Shown: positions 9,917 to 19,358, numbered from the stretch's first letter. The stretch is DNA of 64,000 bases from JBJXFE01 sp046153875 (GCA_046153875.1 JBJXFE010000031.1:62001-126000), one strand, 5' to 3'. Notes: a model not told the origin generated them from the letters alone. Numbers and translations are program-made.

Positions 9917-12409
9917 ATGCGATCCACTCGTCGAGCTTCCCTGATCGTCCGCGCCGCGGGTCTGGCCGCGGCGGTTTCGTGCGCGTCGCTGGCCCTGGCC
10001 GGTCCCGGCGCGATCGTGGACGCGGTCGAGCACAACGGGGTGCTCTACCCGGTGCGCAAGCTCGCGGACGGTTCGAAGCTCTACCGGGCGGGCGAGGCGT
10101 GGCTGACCATCGAGCAGTTGCGGGCCCATGTCGCTGCGCAGCCCGCGCGGATTGTGACGCGGGCGCTGGCGGAGAGGCTCAGCGGAATGGCCCCGGGGGC
10201 GCCGATCGAAGTGACCATCGTGCTGCGGAACCAGCCGTCGGGTCCGATCGGGCGCGAGGTCTGGGCGGGCGTGACGCCGCGTGTCGAGGAGATCGCGGCG
10301 CGGATGCGTGAGCTGGGCTCGGGCGGGGCGGCGCGGCTGTCGATGCCGCGGGCGGTGGAGGGGCTGGTGCCCGTGCCGCCGCTGGGCGCCGCTGACGCGG
10401 CCGAGATGCGGGCGCTGGCCGAGGAGCGCGACGACGTGGAGCGCGACGCGCGCATCCTGATCGCGCAGCAGATCGCCGGCGCGGTGGCGCCGCAGCAGGA
10501 CGCGCTGGCGGGGTTCGTCGGCGGGCTGGGTGGCGCGGTCACGGCGCGCGTGAGCGTGGCGAACATCATCGGGGCGAGCCTGCCAGCGGGCCGGATCGCG
10601 GAGTTGGCGGCCCACCCCCTGGTCGCGGTAGTCGACTTCAATCACCCCGGCGAGCCCGAGCTGGACATCTCGGCGCTGGCCCTGGGCGTGAACACCGGGT
10701 TCTGGGCCGCGGGGATCACGGGGGGCACGTTCGACGCGGGGATCCTCGACACGGGCGTGCAGCAGAACCACCCGGCGCTCTCGTCGCACACGTACCTGAG
10801 CAACCTGGGCGTGAGCGACACGCAGACTCACGGCACCCTGATGGCCGGGATCATGGCCTCGACGGACGCGGTGAACCGCGGGATGGCGTTCGGGCTGGAC
10901 AAGATCGCGGTGGCGCTCGCGGGGGACATCAACACGTCGATGCCGGGGATGGCGTACATCGCGTCCACGGGCGAGCCCGAGGCGTGCAACTACTCGTTCG
11001 GCAACGGCACGGCGAACGTGACGGATTATGGAACGACGGACCAGTTCTTCGACGGCGTGATCGACACGTTCGGGTACATGGTGGCCAAGTCCACGGGCAA
11101 CGGCGGGTTCGGGAGCGGGGCGCCGACGATCACGCACCCGGCGCCGGCGTTCAACCTGATGGCGGCCGCGAACATCAACGACCTGAACACGGCCGCGCGG
11201 CTCGACGACCGGATCAGCAGCTCGAGCAGCCGCGGGCCGACGGCGGGGGGGCGCAAGAAGCCGGACATCGGGGCGCCGGGGACGAACATCCAGTCGTGCA
11301 ACGTGAGTTGGGCGACGAACCCCTGGGCGGGGTGCACCGGGACGAGCTGCGCGGCGCCGCACGTGGGCGCGGCGGTCATCCTGCTGTTTGATGCGGGCGT
11401 GCAGAACATCGCGGCGGCCAAGGCGATCCTGATCAACACGTCGGACGCGATGGACGACCTGGGCACGAGCGCGACGGGGGACGACGTGTGGGTGCCCGGT
11501 TCGCTGTGGAACCGGCGGTACGGGTGGGGGCACATGAACCTGGCGTCGGCGTACACGCACCGGGCGGACGCGTTCACGGACAGTGTCGCGGACGAGCCGG
11601 AGAACGCGGACTTCCGGCTCTACGCGGGGACGATGTTCCAGCACGAGAAGGCGACGCTGACGTGGCAGCGGAAGGTGGCGTACAACGGCGCGACCTTCCC
11701 CACGCAGATCGAGTCGCACAGCGATCTGGACCTGACCGGCTGGCGCGAGGACACAAACGCAAGCGTCGCGTCGTCCGTGTCCGCCATCGACAACGTGGAG
11801 CAGATCGGGGCGCCCTCGGACGGTTTCGTCGTGCTCAAGGTGGAGGCCGCTGGGCTCTTTGACCCGGACGTGCCGACGCAGGCGTTCGCGCTGGCGACGC
11901 AGGAGAACTTCACGGCGCGGTCGGGCCCGGCGTTCGCGCCGCAGTTCGGGGCGCTCGCGCCGGTCGCGCCCGGGGCCACGTTCCAGGTGACGGCCACCAT
12001 CAACAACACGGGCGACCTCGACGGGCACGGCGTTCAGGCGTCGCTCTCGGGCGCGGCCGTCGTTTCGGGCGCGAACCCGGCGATCCTCGGGACGATCGGT
12101 GACGGGCAGGGAGCGCAGGTGCAGTGGACGGTGCAGGCGCCGGTGGTCGCGGGGCCGTTCCAGCTCACTATCAATGTGAGCAGCAGCTCGTACGGCGAGA
12201 CGTTCACCGGCCAGGGCGGCGCGACGGTGCAGGTCGGCGGGTGCTACCCCGACTGCACGGGCGACGGCGCGCTCTCCGTCGCCGACTTCGGGTGCTTCCA
12301 GGGCAAGTACGTCCTGGGCGACCTGTACGCGGACTGCAACGGGAGCGGGGGCCTGACCGTGGCGGACTTCGGGTGCTTCCAGGGCAAGTACGTGCTGGGG
12401 TGCCCGTGA
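9917..12409 (+). CDS. Secreted subtilisin-like serine protease with dockerin-like repeats
   Basis: 830 residues. A signal peptide (1-28, ending SLALAG) is followed by a propeptide-like region to about residue 255, then an S8 peptidase domain with catalytic Asp278 (ILDTG), His305 (THGTLMAG) and Ser477 (GTSCAAPH), plus the oxyanion region STGNGG. A beta-sandwich region follows, then two tandem C-terminal repeats of the CYPDCTGDG...VADFGCFQGKYVLG type. These resemble Ca-binding dockerin/EF-hand-like modules common at the ends of planctomycete exported proteins. GGAGGG before the ATG supports this start over one 72 bases upstream. An 8-bp direct repeat array follows the stop codon. Confidence 0.9.
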   Translation: MRSTRRASLIVRAAGLAAAVSCASLALAGPGAIVDAVEHNGVLYPVRKLADGSKLYRAGEAWLTIEQLRAHVAAQPARIVTRALAERLSGMAPGAPIEVTIVLRNQPSGPIGREVWAGVTPRVEEIAARMRELGSGGAARLSMPRAVEGLVPVPPLGAADAAEMRALAEERDDVERDARILIAQQIAGAVAPQQDALAGFVGGLGGAVTARVSVANIIGASLPAGRIAELAAHPLVAVVDFNHPGEPELDISALALGVNTGFWAAGITGGTFDAGILDTGVQQNHPALSSHTYLSNLGVSDTQTHGTLMAGIMASTDAVNRGMAFGLDKIAVALAGDINTSMPGMAYIASTGEPEACNYSFGNGTANVTDYGTTDQFFDGVIDTFGYMVAKSTGNGGFGSGAPTITHPAPAFNLMAAANINDLNTAARLDDRISSSSSRGPTAGGRKKPDIGAPGTNIQSCNVSWATNPWAGCTGTSCAAPHVGAAVILLFDAGVQNIAAAKAILINTSDAMDDLGTSATGDDVWVPGSLWNRRYGWGHMNLASAYTHRADAFTDSVADEPENADFRLYAGTMFQHEKATLTWQRKVAYNGATFPTQIESHSDLDLTGWREDTNASVASSVSAIDNVEQIGAPSDGFVVLKVEAAGLFDPDVPTQAFALATQENFTARSGPAFAPQFGALAPVAPGATFQVTATINNTGDLDGHGVQASLSGAAVVSGANPAILGTIGDGQGAQVQWTVQAPVVAGPFQLTINVSSSSYGETFTGQGGATVQVGGCYPDCTGDGALSVADFGCFQGKYVLGDLYADCNGSGGLTVADFGCFQGKYVLGCP

Positions 12410-12412
12410 CGG

Positions 12413-12441
12413 GGGAAGGGACGAAGGGACGAAGGGACGGA
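12413..12441. repeat. 8-bp direct repeat array (GGGACGAA)n, short copy
   Basis: About three units of GGGACGAA directly after the protease stop codon. The same unit recurs after ndh (48925-48984) and, degenerate, inside the aminotransferase gene (13871-13906). Confidence 0.75.
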
Positions 12442-12462
12442 GTCGCTTGAGGACCGGCCGGA

Positions 12463-13383
12463 TCAGTACCGCGCCGGGGGGTCGGCGTCGGTGGATGAGC
12501 CGCTGAACTTCGCGTTCGTCGGCGAGTCGGGCGTGGTCTTGGCGCCGAGCTCCATGAACGAGCCGTCGGGGTTCAGGCGGTAGCCCAGGTCGATGAGCGA
12601 TCGGCTCGTGCCGTGCCCGTCGACGAAGAGGACGTTCACCTTTGACGAGTGGCGCGGGTCGGCGGCCGTGCGGGTCGTGCCCGCGTCGCTCGTGCCTTTA
12701 TCGCTGACGTCGGTGAGGCGCGGCGGGTCGAGCGTGTAGGCGTGATTGCCGATCGCGGCCATGCTGGTGCCGTTGTTCTCGTACGGGAGGCGGGCTTCGC
12801 GAGCGAACCCCGCGGCGGTGCCCACCGAGTCGGCGCAGAGCACGGTGTCGGCGGGCATGGCGACGTTGGAGCGCTTCCGCGGGTAGGAGGTGAACCCGCC
12901 GGCGGTCTTCAGGCGGGCGTTGGCGAGGAACTGGTAGTTGTAGCCGTAGCCGTGGTTGCGCTCGTCCACCCATTCGCGCTCGGAAGGGCAGATGTAGACG
13001 CCGTGGGTGTAGTCCTGGCGCTGGTCGGTGGTGCTCGGCTCGCCGAAGGCGTCCACGCCGACGAACTGCCCGACCATGACGATCCAGTTGGGGCGGAACT
13101 TGAGCCCGTTGCCGACCTCGTACTGGTTGGCGGGGTTGCCCGTGCCGCCCGGGAGGTTCGGCGGCTTGTGGGCGACCATGATGTCCTTGTAGGTGTCGGC
13201 GTAGGCGTGCCAGCCGGTAGCGACCTGGCGGAAGTTTGACAGGCACATGACGCCGCGGGACGCGTTGCGGGCCTGGCCCAGCGCGGGCAGGATGATCCCG
13301 ATGAGCAAGGCGATGATGGCGATGACGACGAGCAGCTCGATGAGGGTGAACCCGCGGCGGGGCGGTGTGAAGGCGGCACGCAT
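12463..13383 (-). CDS. Prepilin-like protein with N-terminal cleavage/methylation motif
   Basis: 306 residues. After the short basic leader MRAAFTPPRRG comes the type IV prepilin peptidase motif FTLIELLVVIAIIALLIGIILPAL, with Glu at position +5, then a large globular domain ending in a VNVLFVDGHG segment. This is the architecture of the DUF1559/H-X9-DG-like prepilin family greatly expanded in planctomycetes, thought to form pseudopilin-like surface or periplasmic fibres. AGGAG eight bases before the ATG supports this start rather than an upstream Met. It converges with the protease gene. Confidence 0.88.
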   Translation of the reverse strand: MRAAFTPPRRGFTLIELLVVIAIIALLIGIILPALGQARNASRGVMCLSNFRQVATGWHAYADTYKDIMVAHKPPNLPGGTGNPANQYEVGNGLKFRPNWIVMVGQFVGVDAFGEPSTTDQRQDYTHGVYICPSEREWVDERNHGYGYNYQFLANARLKTAGGFTSYPRKRSNVAMPADTVLCADSVGTAAGFAREARLPYENNGTSMAAIGNHAYTLDPPRLTDVSDKGTSDAGTTRTAADPRHSSKVNVLFVDGHGTSRSLIDLGYRLNPDGSFMELGAKTTPDSPTNAKFSGSSTDADPPARY

Positions 13384-13504
13384 GGCGGAACTCCTGTTCG
13401 CCCCCCGGGCGCGGCAATGTAGCGAGGCCGGGTCGGGGTCGCGCGCCGGCGGGCGCGAAGACTCGTGCAAGAACCTGTGATCGGCGTGCCGCTACGCTGA
13501 TCGC

Positions 13505-14530
13505 ATGGCGACGGTCTTCTTGGACGGGCGGTTCGTGTCGGCCGACGAGGCACGGGTGTCGGCGTTCGACGCCGGGTTCCAGCATGGCGTCGGTGTGTTC
13601 GAGACCATGCTCGGCGGCGTGACGCGGGGCGACGGCGCGCCGGACACGCCCGACGACGATGCGCCGGAGTTGGGTGATGGCGAGGCGTGGATTCACCGGC
13701 TCGATGACCATCTCGACCGTCTCATCGACTCGGCGGCGGCGCTCGGGCTGACCGACGCGCTGCGCAAGCCCGCGCTCGCCGAGACTGTGCGGCGGACGGT
13801 CGCGCGGTCCGGGCTCGCGCGGGCGCGTGTCCGGCTTACGGTCACCGGCGGTGACATGAGCCTGCTGGGCGGAAGGGACGGAGGGACCGAGGGACGCAGG
13901 GACGGCAATGGGGGAGTTGAGACTGGTCGCCCCGCGGCGCGCCGTCCGCATGACCCGACCATTCTGATCGTCGCCCAGCCCGCGACCGAGTATCCCGAGT
14001 CGATGTTCGACGAGGGCGTGACGGCCGTGATCGGCGACACGCGGGCCAACCCGCTCGACCCGCTCGCGGGGCACAAGACGCTGAGCTACTGGGGTCGGCT
14101 GCGGGAGCTCTCCGTGGCGGCGCGGAAGCGGGCGGGAGAGGCGATTGTCCTCCAAGTGACGAACCACCTCGCCGGCGGGTGCGTGAGCAACATCTTCCTC
14201 GCGAAGGACGGCCTGCTGCTGACGCCGATCGCGCGCGGTGAGGAAGCGGAGGGCGGGGCGAAGGGTCCGTCGCTGCCGAGCCCCGTGCTGCCGGGCGTGA
14301 CGCGCAGGGCCGTGATCGCGCTCGCGGGGGAGCGCGGCGTCGAGTGCCTCCGCCGGATGCTGTCGATCGAGGACCTGCTCGGGGCCGACGAGGTGTTCCT
14401 GACCAACTCGAGCTGGGGCGTGATGCCGGTGGTCGGCGTGGAGCGATCGGTAATCGGCGCGGGGGCGGTGGGGGAGCTGAGCCGGGAGTTGCTGGCGGCG
14501 TGGCGGGGCGAGGTGGAGGGCATGACCTGA
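13505..14530 (+). CDS. Aminotransferase class IV (PLP-dependent)
   Basis: 341 residues with the D-amino acid/branched-chain aminotransferase fold (fold type IV). Lys191 in LAGHKTLSYW is the PLP-binding residue; EAIVLQVTNHLAGGCVSNIFL and LTNSSWGVMPV are the other family motifs. The first of the two is the region that binds cofactor phosphate. Possible roles are branched-chain aminotransferase (IlvE) or 4-amino-4-deoxychorismate lyase (PabC); the sequence alone does not decide. Two inserts are lineage-specific: an acidic loop at about 42-58 and a Gly/Arg-rich insert at about 122-146, the latter encoded by a degenerate array of the same 8-bp repeat found elsewhere in the window. Confidence 0.85.
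   Translation: MATVFLDGRFVSADEARVSAFDAGFQHGVGVFETMLGGVTRGDGAPDTPDDDAPELGDGEAWIHRLDDHLDRLIDSAAALGLTDALRKPALAETVRRTVARSGLARARVRLTVTGGDMSLLGGRDGGTEGRRDGNGGVETGRPAARRPHDPTILIVAQPATEYPESMFDEGVTAVIGDTRANPLDPLAGHKTLSYWGRLRELSVAARKRAGEAIVLQVTNHLAGGCVSNIFLAKDGLLLTPIARGEEAEGGAKGPSLPSPVLPGVTRRAVIALAGERGVECLRRMLSIEDLLGADEVFLTNSSWGVMPVVGVERSVIGAGAVGELSRELLAAWRGEVEGMT
13871..13906. repeat. Degenerate 8-bp repeat array inside the aminotransferase gene
   Basis: Four imperfect units (GGGACGGA, GGGACCGA, GGGACGCA, GGGACGGC) translated as GRDGGTEGRRDG. The unit is related to GGGACGAA at 12413 and 48925, which lie outside genes. Confidence 0.65.
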
Positions 14531-14548
14531 TCGAGCGCCTGGGCGAGG

Positions 14549-15682
14549 TCAGGACTTCACGCGGAACACCAGCGCACAGGCCGCCATCACCAGCACGACG
14601 GCGGGGATGAAGACGGACATCTGCGGCGGGACGCCGGGGATGGCCGCGGTGGACCCGATCGCGCCGCCGACGAGCGCGGCGAGGGTGACGGGAGCCGCCT
14701 TGAGGGCCTGTCCCGTGAGTTCGCTCGGGTCCCGGCGGAGAAAGAACGAGAGGGCGATGCAGAGCGTGGAGAGGTTCGCGACGACGCCCGCGACGCGGGC
14801 CCAGCGGAGCCGCTCGAGGCGATCGCGGTTGCGCTTGGACCGTTCCGCGCCCGCGTCGCCCTTCATGCGCTCGACGAGCCGGCCGATCTGGACCCAGCCT
14901 AGATTCTGGCTGAACCCCTTGTAGCGCTCGATCTTCAGGCCCAGCGGGTCGAGGTCGGTCTCGATGCGACGGACGTCCTGCGGCGGCGTGCCGCTCGCGG
15001 GGAGGGTGCGTCCGTTGGCCAGGTCCCACCCGCCGTCGCGCCAGCGGGCGGAGTCGGCGACGACGCGGCGCACGGCGGCCCCGCTGTCATCGCGCTCGAT
15101 GATGTACACCCCGTCGAGGGTGCCGCGGTTCGCGCCGCCGGGGTCGGGGACGAAGGCCCGGGCGTGGAAGAGCCGCCCCGCCGAGTCGCGGGCGAGGGGC
15201 ACCGCGGTGGCGTCGAGGGCGCGCTTGCCCGCGTCGCCGTGGTCGCGGACGACGTCGCCGGCGACACCCGGGACGATGAGCTCCTGGTTGACGACCTGCA
15301 CGGCGAGCATGACGCCCGCGACGATGAGGATCGGGCGGGCGACGCGGAAGACGCTCCACCCGCCGCTGATCATCGCGCAAAGCTCGCGGTGGCGGACGAG
15401 CGACCGGAGCGTGAAGCCCATCGCCCCCACGAGGACGAGCCCGTTGAGGTAGTTGAAGAGCTGCAGGAGCCGCGGCCACCAGAGGTCCCAGATGAGGAAG
15501 ACGGCGACGAGCCCGCGCCGTGCGGCCGAGGCATCGGCCCCGGCGACCTCGGCGGCGCGCTTCCAGAATCGGTCCATGTTGAACGAGACGTCGATGGTGA
15601 TGACGAAGACGACGATGACGGCGAACAGAGCGGCAATGTTCGTCGCGTAGAGCCGCGTGATGTAGCGGTCGAGGCGCTTCAT
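14549..15682 (-). CDS. LptF/LptG (YjgP/YjgQ) family permease, LptG-like
   Basis: 377 residues. The N-terminus KRLDRYITRLYATNIAALFAVIVVFVITIDV is the first membrane helix typical of the family; two more helices lie near 82-130, a periplasmic beta-jellyroll-like domain spans about 135-265, and three helices close the protein (about 285-375). The family forms, with LptB, the inner-membrane ABC exporter that lifts lipopolysaccharide towards the outer membrane. An LptF-like gene lies at 21102-22832. It follows the PAP2 gene by 45 bases on the same strand, so co-transcription with the glycosyltransferase and PAP2 genes is likely. Confidence 0.85.
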   Translation of the reverse strand: MKRLDRYITRLYATNIAALFAVIVVFVITIDVSFNMDRFWKRAAEVAGADASAARRGLVAVFLIWDLWWPRLLQLFNYLNGLVLVGAMGFTLRSLVRHRELCAMISGGWSVFRVARPILIVAGVMLAVQVVNQELIVPGVAGDVVRDHGDAGKRALDATAVPLARDSAGRLFHARAFVPDPGGANRGTLDGVYIIERDDSGAAVRRVVADSARWRDGGWDLANGRTLPASGTPPQDVRRIETDLDPLGLKIERYKGFSQNLGWVQIGRLVERMKGDAGAERSKRNRDRLERLRWARVAGVVANLSTLCIALSFFLRRDPSELTGQALKAAPVTLAALVGGAIGSTAAIPGVPPQMSVFIPAVVLVMAACALVFRVKS

Positions 15683-15727
15683 GGGCGGGCGCGGGGCGCC
15701 GGGGCTCCGGGTCGGCGGGGAATCGGA

Positions 15728-16510
15728 TCAGGACGCGGCGGGGGCGACCAGCGCGCCGGACCAGCCGCCGGGGCGCACGAGCCTCGCGCCCGCGTACCCG
15801 AAGGCCGCCCCGACGAACGTGTCGGTGACGAAGTGAGCGCCGCTGAGGACGCGCGACAGGCAGCATCCCGCGGCCGCGGCGATGAGGATCCCCGTCGCAC
15901 GGGGGACGTAGACCGCGAGGGTGAGCATGGAGCCGAAGGCGACGGCGGCGTGGCTGCTGGGCATGCCGTTGGCGGGCTTGAGGAAACCCGCCACGAGCCC
16001 GGAATAGACGTAGTACCCGTCGGTGTCGATGGGGCGCCAGCGCCCGACGACGACCTTGGCGAGTTCGGCGAGGAGCCCGGCGACCACCGCGGCGGCGAAG
16101 ATGCGCACGCCACGCTCCCACGCGGGTCCGCGGCCCTCGCGGCGCGCGCCGGCGTCGAGGGCCCGCCCCGTGTCGTGCGCGATGAAAACGAGCGCGATGA
16201 GCGACCACGTCCAGAGCGATCCGAGGACGCGCAGCAGCTTGTACCACTCGGCGTCTTCGAGCCAGTTCAGGTTCGCGTGCCCGACGAAGAGGGCCTTGTA
16301 TGCGGCGCGGTCGAGGAGGGACAGCAGCAAGTATCCGGCGAGCGCGCCGAGCACGGTCAGACCGTCGCGGACCCGCGACGAGGGTCGAATGGCCGCTCCC
16401 GCCGGGAGAGGCTTGTCGTCGGTCGCGTCCGCGGGGTCGTCCGGCGCGGCGACGGGCGGGGCCGACGCCCGCTCGATCCGCTCCAGCACTTCGCCGCGGG
16501 CCATGATCAT
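15728..16510 (-). CDS. PAP2 superfamily membrane phosphatase
   Basis: 260 residues, with an N-terminal cytoplasmic tail and about five to six membrane helices. All three PAP2 signature motifs are present: K152-(6)-RP160, PSSH (184-187) and SR-(5)-H-(3)-D (219-230). Such enzymes dephosphorylate lipid phosphates such as undecaprenyl pyrophosphate or lipid A. The start overlaps the stop of the upstream glycosyltransferase gene by 4 bp (ATGA), implying translational coupling. Together with that enzyme and an LptG-like permease, a role in lipid A or undecaprenyl-phosphate metabolism is a reasonable inference. Confidence 0.9.
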   Translation of the reverse strand: MIMARGEVLERIERASAPPVAAPDDPADATDDKPLPAGAAIRPSSRVRDGLTVLGALAGYLLLSLLDRAAYKALFVGHANLNWLEDAEWYKLLRVLGSLWTWSLIALVFIAHDTGRALDAGARREGRGPAWERGVRIFAAAVVAGLLAELAKVVVGRWRPIDTDGYYVYSGLVAGFLKPANGMPSSHAAVAFGSMLTLAVYVPRATGILIAAAAGCCLSRVLSGAHFVTDTFVGAAFGYAGARLVRPGGWSGALVAPAAS

Positions 16511-18240
16511 CGCCGGTCCTCTTGGTCGCCCGCCGGCGATTCCGGCGGCCCGAACCCACGATAGCCGAACCCCACGAACGTCATCCGGTCTTTCTTGGTC
16601 TCGTGCGGGAGCCTGCCGACGGGCGTCACGCGCTCGAAGGCGGTGCTCCAGCGTTCAAGGGTGGACCCGATCAGCACCGCGGGCCGCTCGCCGAGCCGCC
16701 CGAGGTCGTCCAAGTCGGTCTCGGGCCAGAAATCGTACTGCGTTCTACGGCCCTTGCCGCTCTGGTGGCTGGAACAATACGCGATCGGCCGCCCGGGCAG
16801 GTAGAACGCGAGGAGGCTGGCCCGCCCGTAGTGCTCGGCGACATAGAACGGCTCCCGTCCGGTCTCTTCGCGGAGTCGCTCGCCGAGTTCCGCGGCATCG
16901 GCGGCCATCGCCCTCGCGCCGGCGAGTCGGCCCATGGGCACGAGCGTTCGCCCCTCGCCCAGCCACCCCATCCACCGCAGACCGGCTTCAACGCGACGCA
17001 TCGCCCACGCGCCGTCCACCCAGTCGAGCTTCAGAGGGCCGAAGCCGAGCACAACGCCGAAAACCAGGGACACGCGCCACGCGGTCCATAGCGGATGGCG
17101 GCGCGATCGGGGCGCTGCACGCCGACGTGTCCCCGCCTCCGCGACGCCCCAGCCCGCCAGCGCCAGCAGGGGGGCGTGCCCCGCGACAGCCCAGTTGCCC
17201 TCGGACTGGGTCCACAGGCTCAGCACCATGTACCCGATCAGGATCGGCGCGGCCGCGCAGATGAGCAGGAGGCGTCCGGACCATGCTTCTCCCCCGTCGC
17301 GTGTTCGCACGGCGGGTGCGGACGCGCGGGCGATCGCGAACGCGATCACGGCGAGCACCGGTCCGATGAGGGCGGCCTGGGCGGCGAGGTACTCGCCCAG
17401 CCATTCGAACGAGTGAATCGCGCGACCGTTCTGCGCCGGCATGTCGCCGCCGGGCAGGGCCGCGTGCCCGAGAAGGTGGTGGAGCGTCGGCCAGCCATGG
17501 CGGGCGTTCCAGATGACGACGGGGAGCGTGCAGAGCCCGAAGAGCGCGGCGGCCGCGGTGATCCAGAGCGAGGCGCGCGGAGCGAGCCGGAGGTCCCGGC
17601 GCCGGAGGATCCCGAAGAGGACGAGGCCCGGGAGGAGCGCGAGGATCGTGTACTTGAAGAGGAACCCGATCCCCAGGCACAGGCCCAGCGCGATCCAGGC
17701 GCGCCCCGACGCGCGCGTGAGCGCGTGCCACGCCGCAAGGCACGCGAAGGCCCAGCACGCGACGTACGGCATGTCCACCGTGAGCAGGATGCCGCCGAGC
17801 TGGAACGCGGGCGTGAGCAGCGTGCAGGCCGCGGCGAAGAACCCGGCCCGGGTGTCGCCCGTTGCGGATCGGGCCAGCGCGGCGATCCCGAGCGCGCCGA
17901 CGGCGGCGAAGAGCACGGCCGGGAGGCGCACGCCGAACTCCGTGTCGCCGGCGAGGGCGGTGGAGGCCGCGACGCTCCAGGCCAGGCCCGGGCCCTTGGA
18001 GTAGTACGACAACCCCGGGCGGCGCGACCACTCCCAGTAGTGGGCCTCGTCCTCGATGAGGGTGTACGGGCAGAGCCAGGCGATGTAGACCAGGCGCAGC
18101 AGCGTCGCGGCGAGGATGAGGAGAAGGGTCGAGCGCCACGGCACGGCCCAGGGGGCGAAGGCGCGTGCCGCGCCGCCCGTGTGCGCGGGAGCGACGGCTT
18201 GCGGGGGCTGGGCTGCGGCGGGCGCGGGGATCGTGGTCAT
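16507..18240 (-). CDS. ArnT/PMT-like membrane glycosyltransferase (GT-C, PMT_2 family)
   Basis: 577 residues with about ten to eleven membrane helices and a C-terminal periplasmic domain. The first loop carries EDEAHYWEWSRRPGLSYY, the acidic metal-binding motif of the GT-C class (ArnT, protein O-mannosyltransferase), followed by GPGLAW and an RLPAVLF helix. Enzymes of this class move a sugar from a polyprenyl phosphate to lipid A, protein or a glycan on the outer face of the inner membrane. The acceptor is unknown; the PAP2 and LptG-like neighbours favour lipid A. The ATG at 18238-18240 is chosen because the residues upstream in frame have no coding character and would overlap the next gene. 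Confidence 0.87.
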   Translation of the reverse strand: MTTIPAPAAAQPPQAVAPAHTGGAARAFAPWAVPWRSTLLLILAATLLRLVYIAWLCPYTLIEDEAHYWEWSRRPGLSYYSKGPGLAWSVAASTALAGDTEFGVRLPAVLFAAVGALGIAALARSATGDTRAGFFAAACTLLTPAFQLGGILLTVDMPYVACWAFACLAAWHALTRASGRAWIALGLCLGIGFLFKYTILALLPGLVLFGILRRRDLRLAPRASLWITAAAALFGLCTLPVVIWNARHGWPTLHHLLGHAALPGGDMPAQNGRAIHSFEWLGEYLAAQAALIGPVLAVIAFAIARASAPAVRTRDGGEAWSGRLLLICAAAPILIGYMVLSLWTQSEGNWAVAGHAPLLALAGWGVAEAGTRRRAAPRSRRHPLWTAWRVSLVFGVVLGFGPLKLDWVDGAWAMRRVEAGLRWMGWLGEGRTLVPMGRLAGARAMAADAAELGERLREETGREPFYVAEHYGRASLLAFYLPGRPIAYCSSHQSGKGRRTQYDFWPETDLDDLGRLGERPAVLIGSTLERWSTAFERVTPVGRLPHETKKDRMTFVGFGYRGFGPPESPAGDQEDRR

Positions 18241-18368
18241 GGCGTGCGGCCGGGGCGAGACGGGGCATTGTTGGCGGGTTTCGTCGCGACGCGCGAACGA
18301 CCAGCGCGACGGGTGCAGGACGCGACTCGAGTGGACCGAGTTGGGAGCGCTCGTCGTGCTGAAGAGAA

Positions 18369-19358
18369 TCAGCCCCGACTCGCGCGGGCGCGTCGGCGCG
18401 GGGCGAGCGCGAGGACACCCGCAGCGCCGAGCAGGGCCAGCGCTCCCGGCGACGGGATGGCGATGGCAACGCCGTAGTACGTCGCGGCGGTGATCGCCGA
18501 GAACTGTCCGGCGGGAGGAATTAGGAGGCCGGGGACAGCGCTTCCCCACGCAACCAACGTTCGGTCCGTTCTCAGGCCGAGGCCCGTGAATCCGTGAGCA
18601 GCGATCGCCAGGAACTCCCCGGGCGGCACATTGAGCTGGCCGTAGTCGTTGGTCCCCCAGGCCGAGAGCGTGCCGTCGGTACGTAGCGCGACCCCGAAGT
18701 TCACTCCCAGCGCCACATCCGTGAAGGTGCCTGGGGGGACGTGGGGGAGGCCGAACGCGTCGAGTCCCCAAAAGGCGAGGCTCCCGTCTGTGCGCACGCC
18801 TGCGCTGTACCAGTACGCCGCGTCGATGGAGATGAAGGCGCCCGGCGGCGGCGTGGCCTGCCCCGCCCAGATATTGAGCCCGAAGTAGTTGGAGCCCCAT
18901 CCGGCGACGGTGCCGTCGGCGCGGAGGCCGAGACTGTGGTTCTCTCCAGCGGCGATCGCCACGAACGGCTCCTGCGGCGGTGTCGTCTGTCCCCACGAGT
19001 TGTCGCCCCAACCGACCACGGTCCCGTTCGACCGCAGCGCGAGGTTGTGTCCCGTCCCGGCCGCGATCGTCGAGAACGTGCCCGTGGGAACCCCTGTTGG
19101 TCCGTTGGCACCGAACTGCACCAGCGTGCCGTTGTCCCGGATCGCCAGGGCGTGGTCGCCGCCGCCCGCGGAGACTGCGGTGAACAGCCCGGTCGGCGGG
19201 GGCGGTGAGGAGAAACCGCCCAATCCCCACGTGACGATGGGGCCGGGTTGACCGAACGCGCCGGTGACGAAGACCGCCGGGGCGAGTGCGGCCCAGAGAC
19301 GCCACAGACCGGCGCGTGAATGGCGGTTCGTGCGGCGCGCCCCGCTTTGTCCGGTCAT
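18369..19358 (-). CDS. Secreted RCC1-like beta-propeller protein with PEP-CTERM-like tail
   Basis: 329 residues: signal peptide (LWRLWAALAPAVFVTGAFG), then at least six repeats of the RCC1/BLIP-II style, each with a G-x-H/N-x-(L/V)-A-L-R-x-D/N-G-T-(L/V)-x-x-W-G core (for example AAGENHSLGLRADGTVAGWG), expected to fold as a propeller. The end IPSPGALALLGAAGVLALAPRRRARA is a PEP-CTERM-like sorting signal: Pro motif, membrane stretch, Arg cluster. It is therefore likely exported and anchored or processed by an exosortase-type system. Its ATG overlaps the stop codon of the upstream BNR-protein gene by 4 bp, so the two are one transcription unit. Confidence 0.85.
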   Translation of the reverse strand: MTGQSGARRTNRHSRAGLWRLWAALAPAVFVTGAFGQPGPIVTWGLGGFSSPPPPTGLFTAVSAGGGDHALAIRDNGTLVQFGANGPTGVPTGTFSTIAAGTGHNLALRSNGTVVGWGDNSWGQTTPPQEPFVAIAAGENHSLGLRADGTVAGWGSNYFGLNIWAGQATPPPGAFISIDAAYWYSAGVRTDGSLAFWGLDAFGLPHVPPGTFTDVALGVNFGVALRTDGTLSAWGTNDYGQLNVPPGEFLAIAAHGFTGLGLRTDRTLVAWGSAVPGLLIPPAGQFSAITAATYYGVAIAIPSPGALALLGAAGVLALAPRRRARASRG

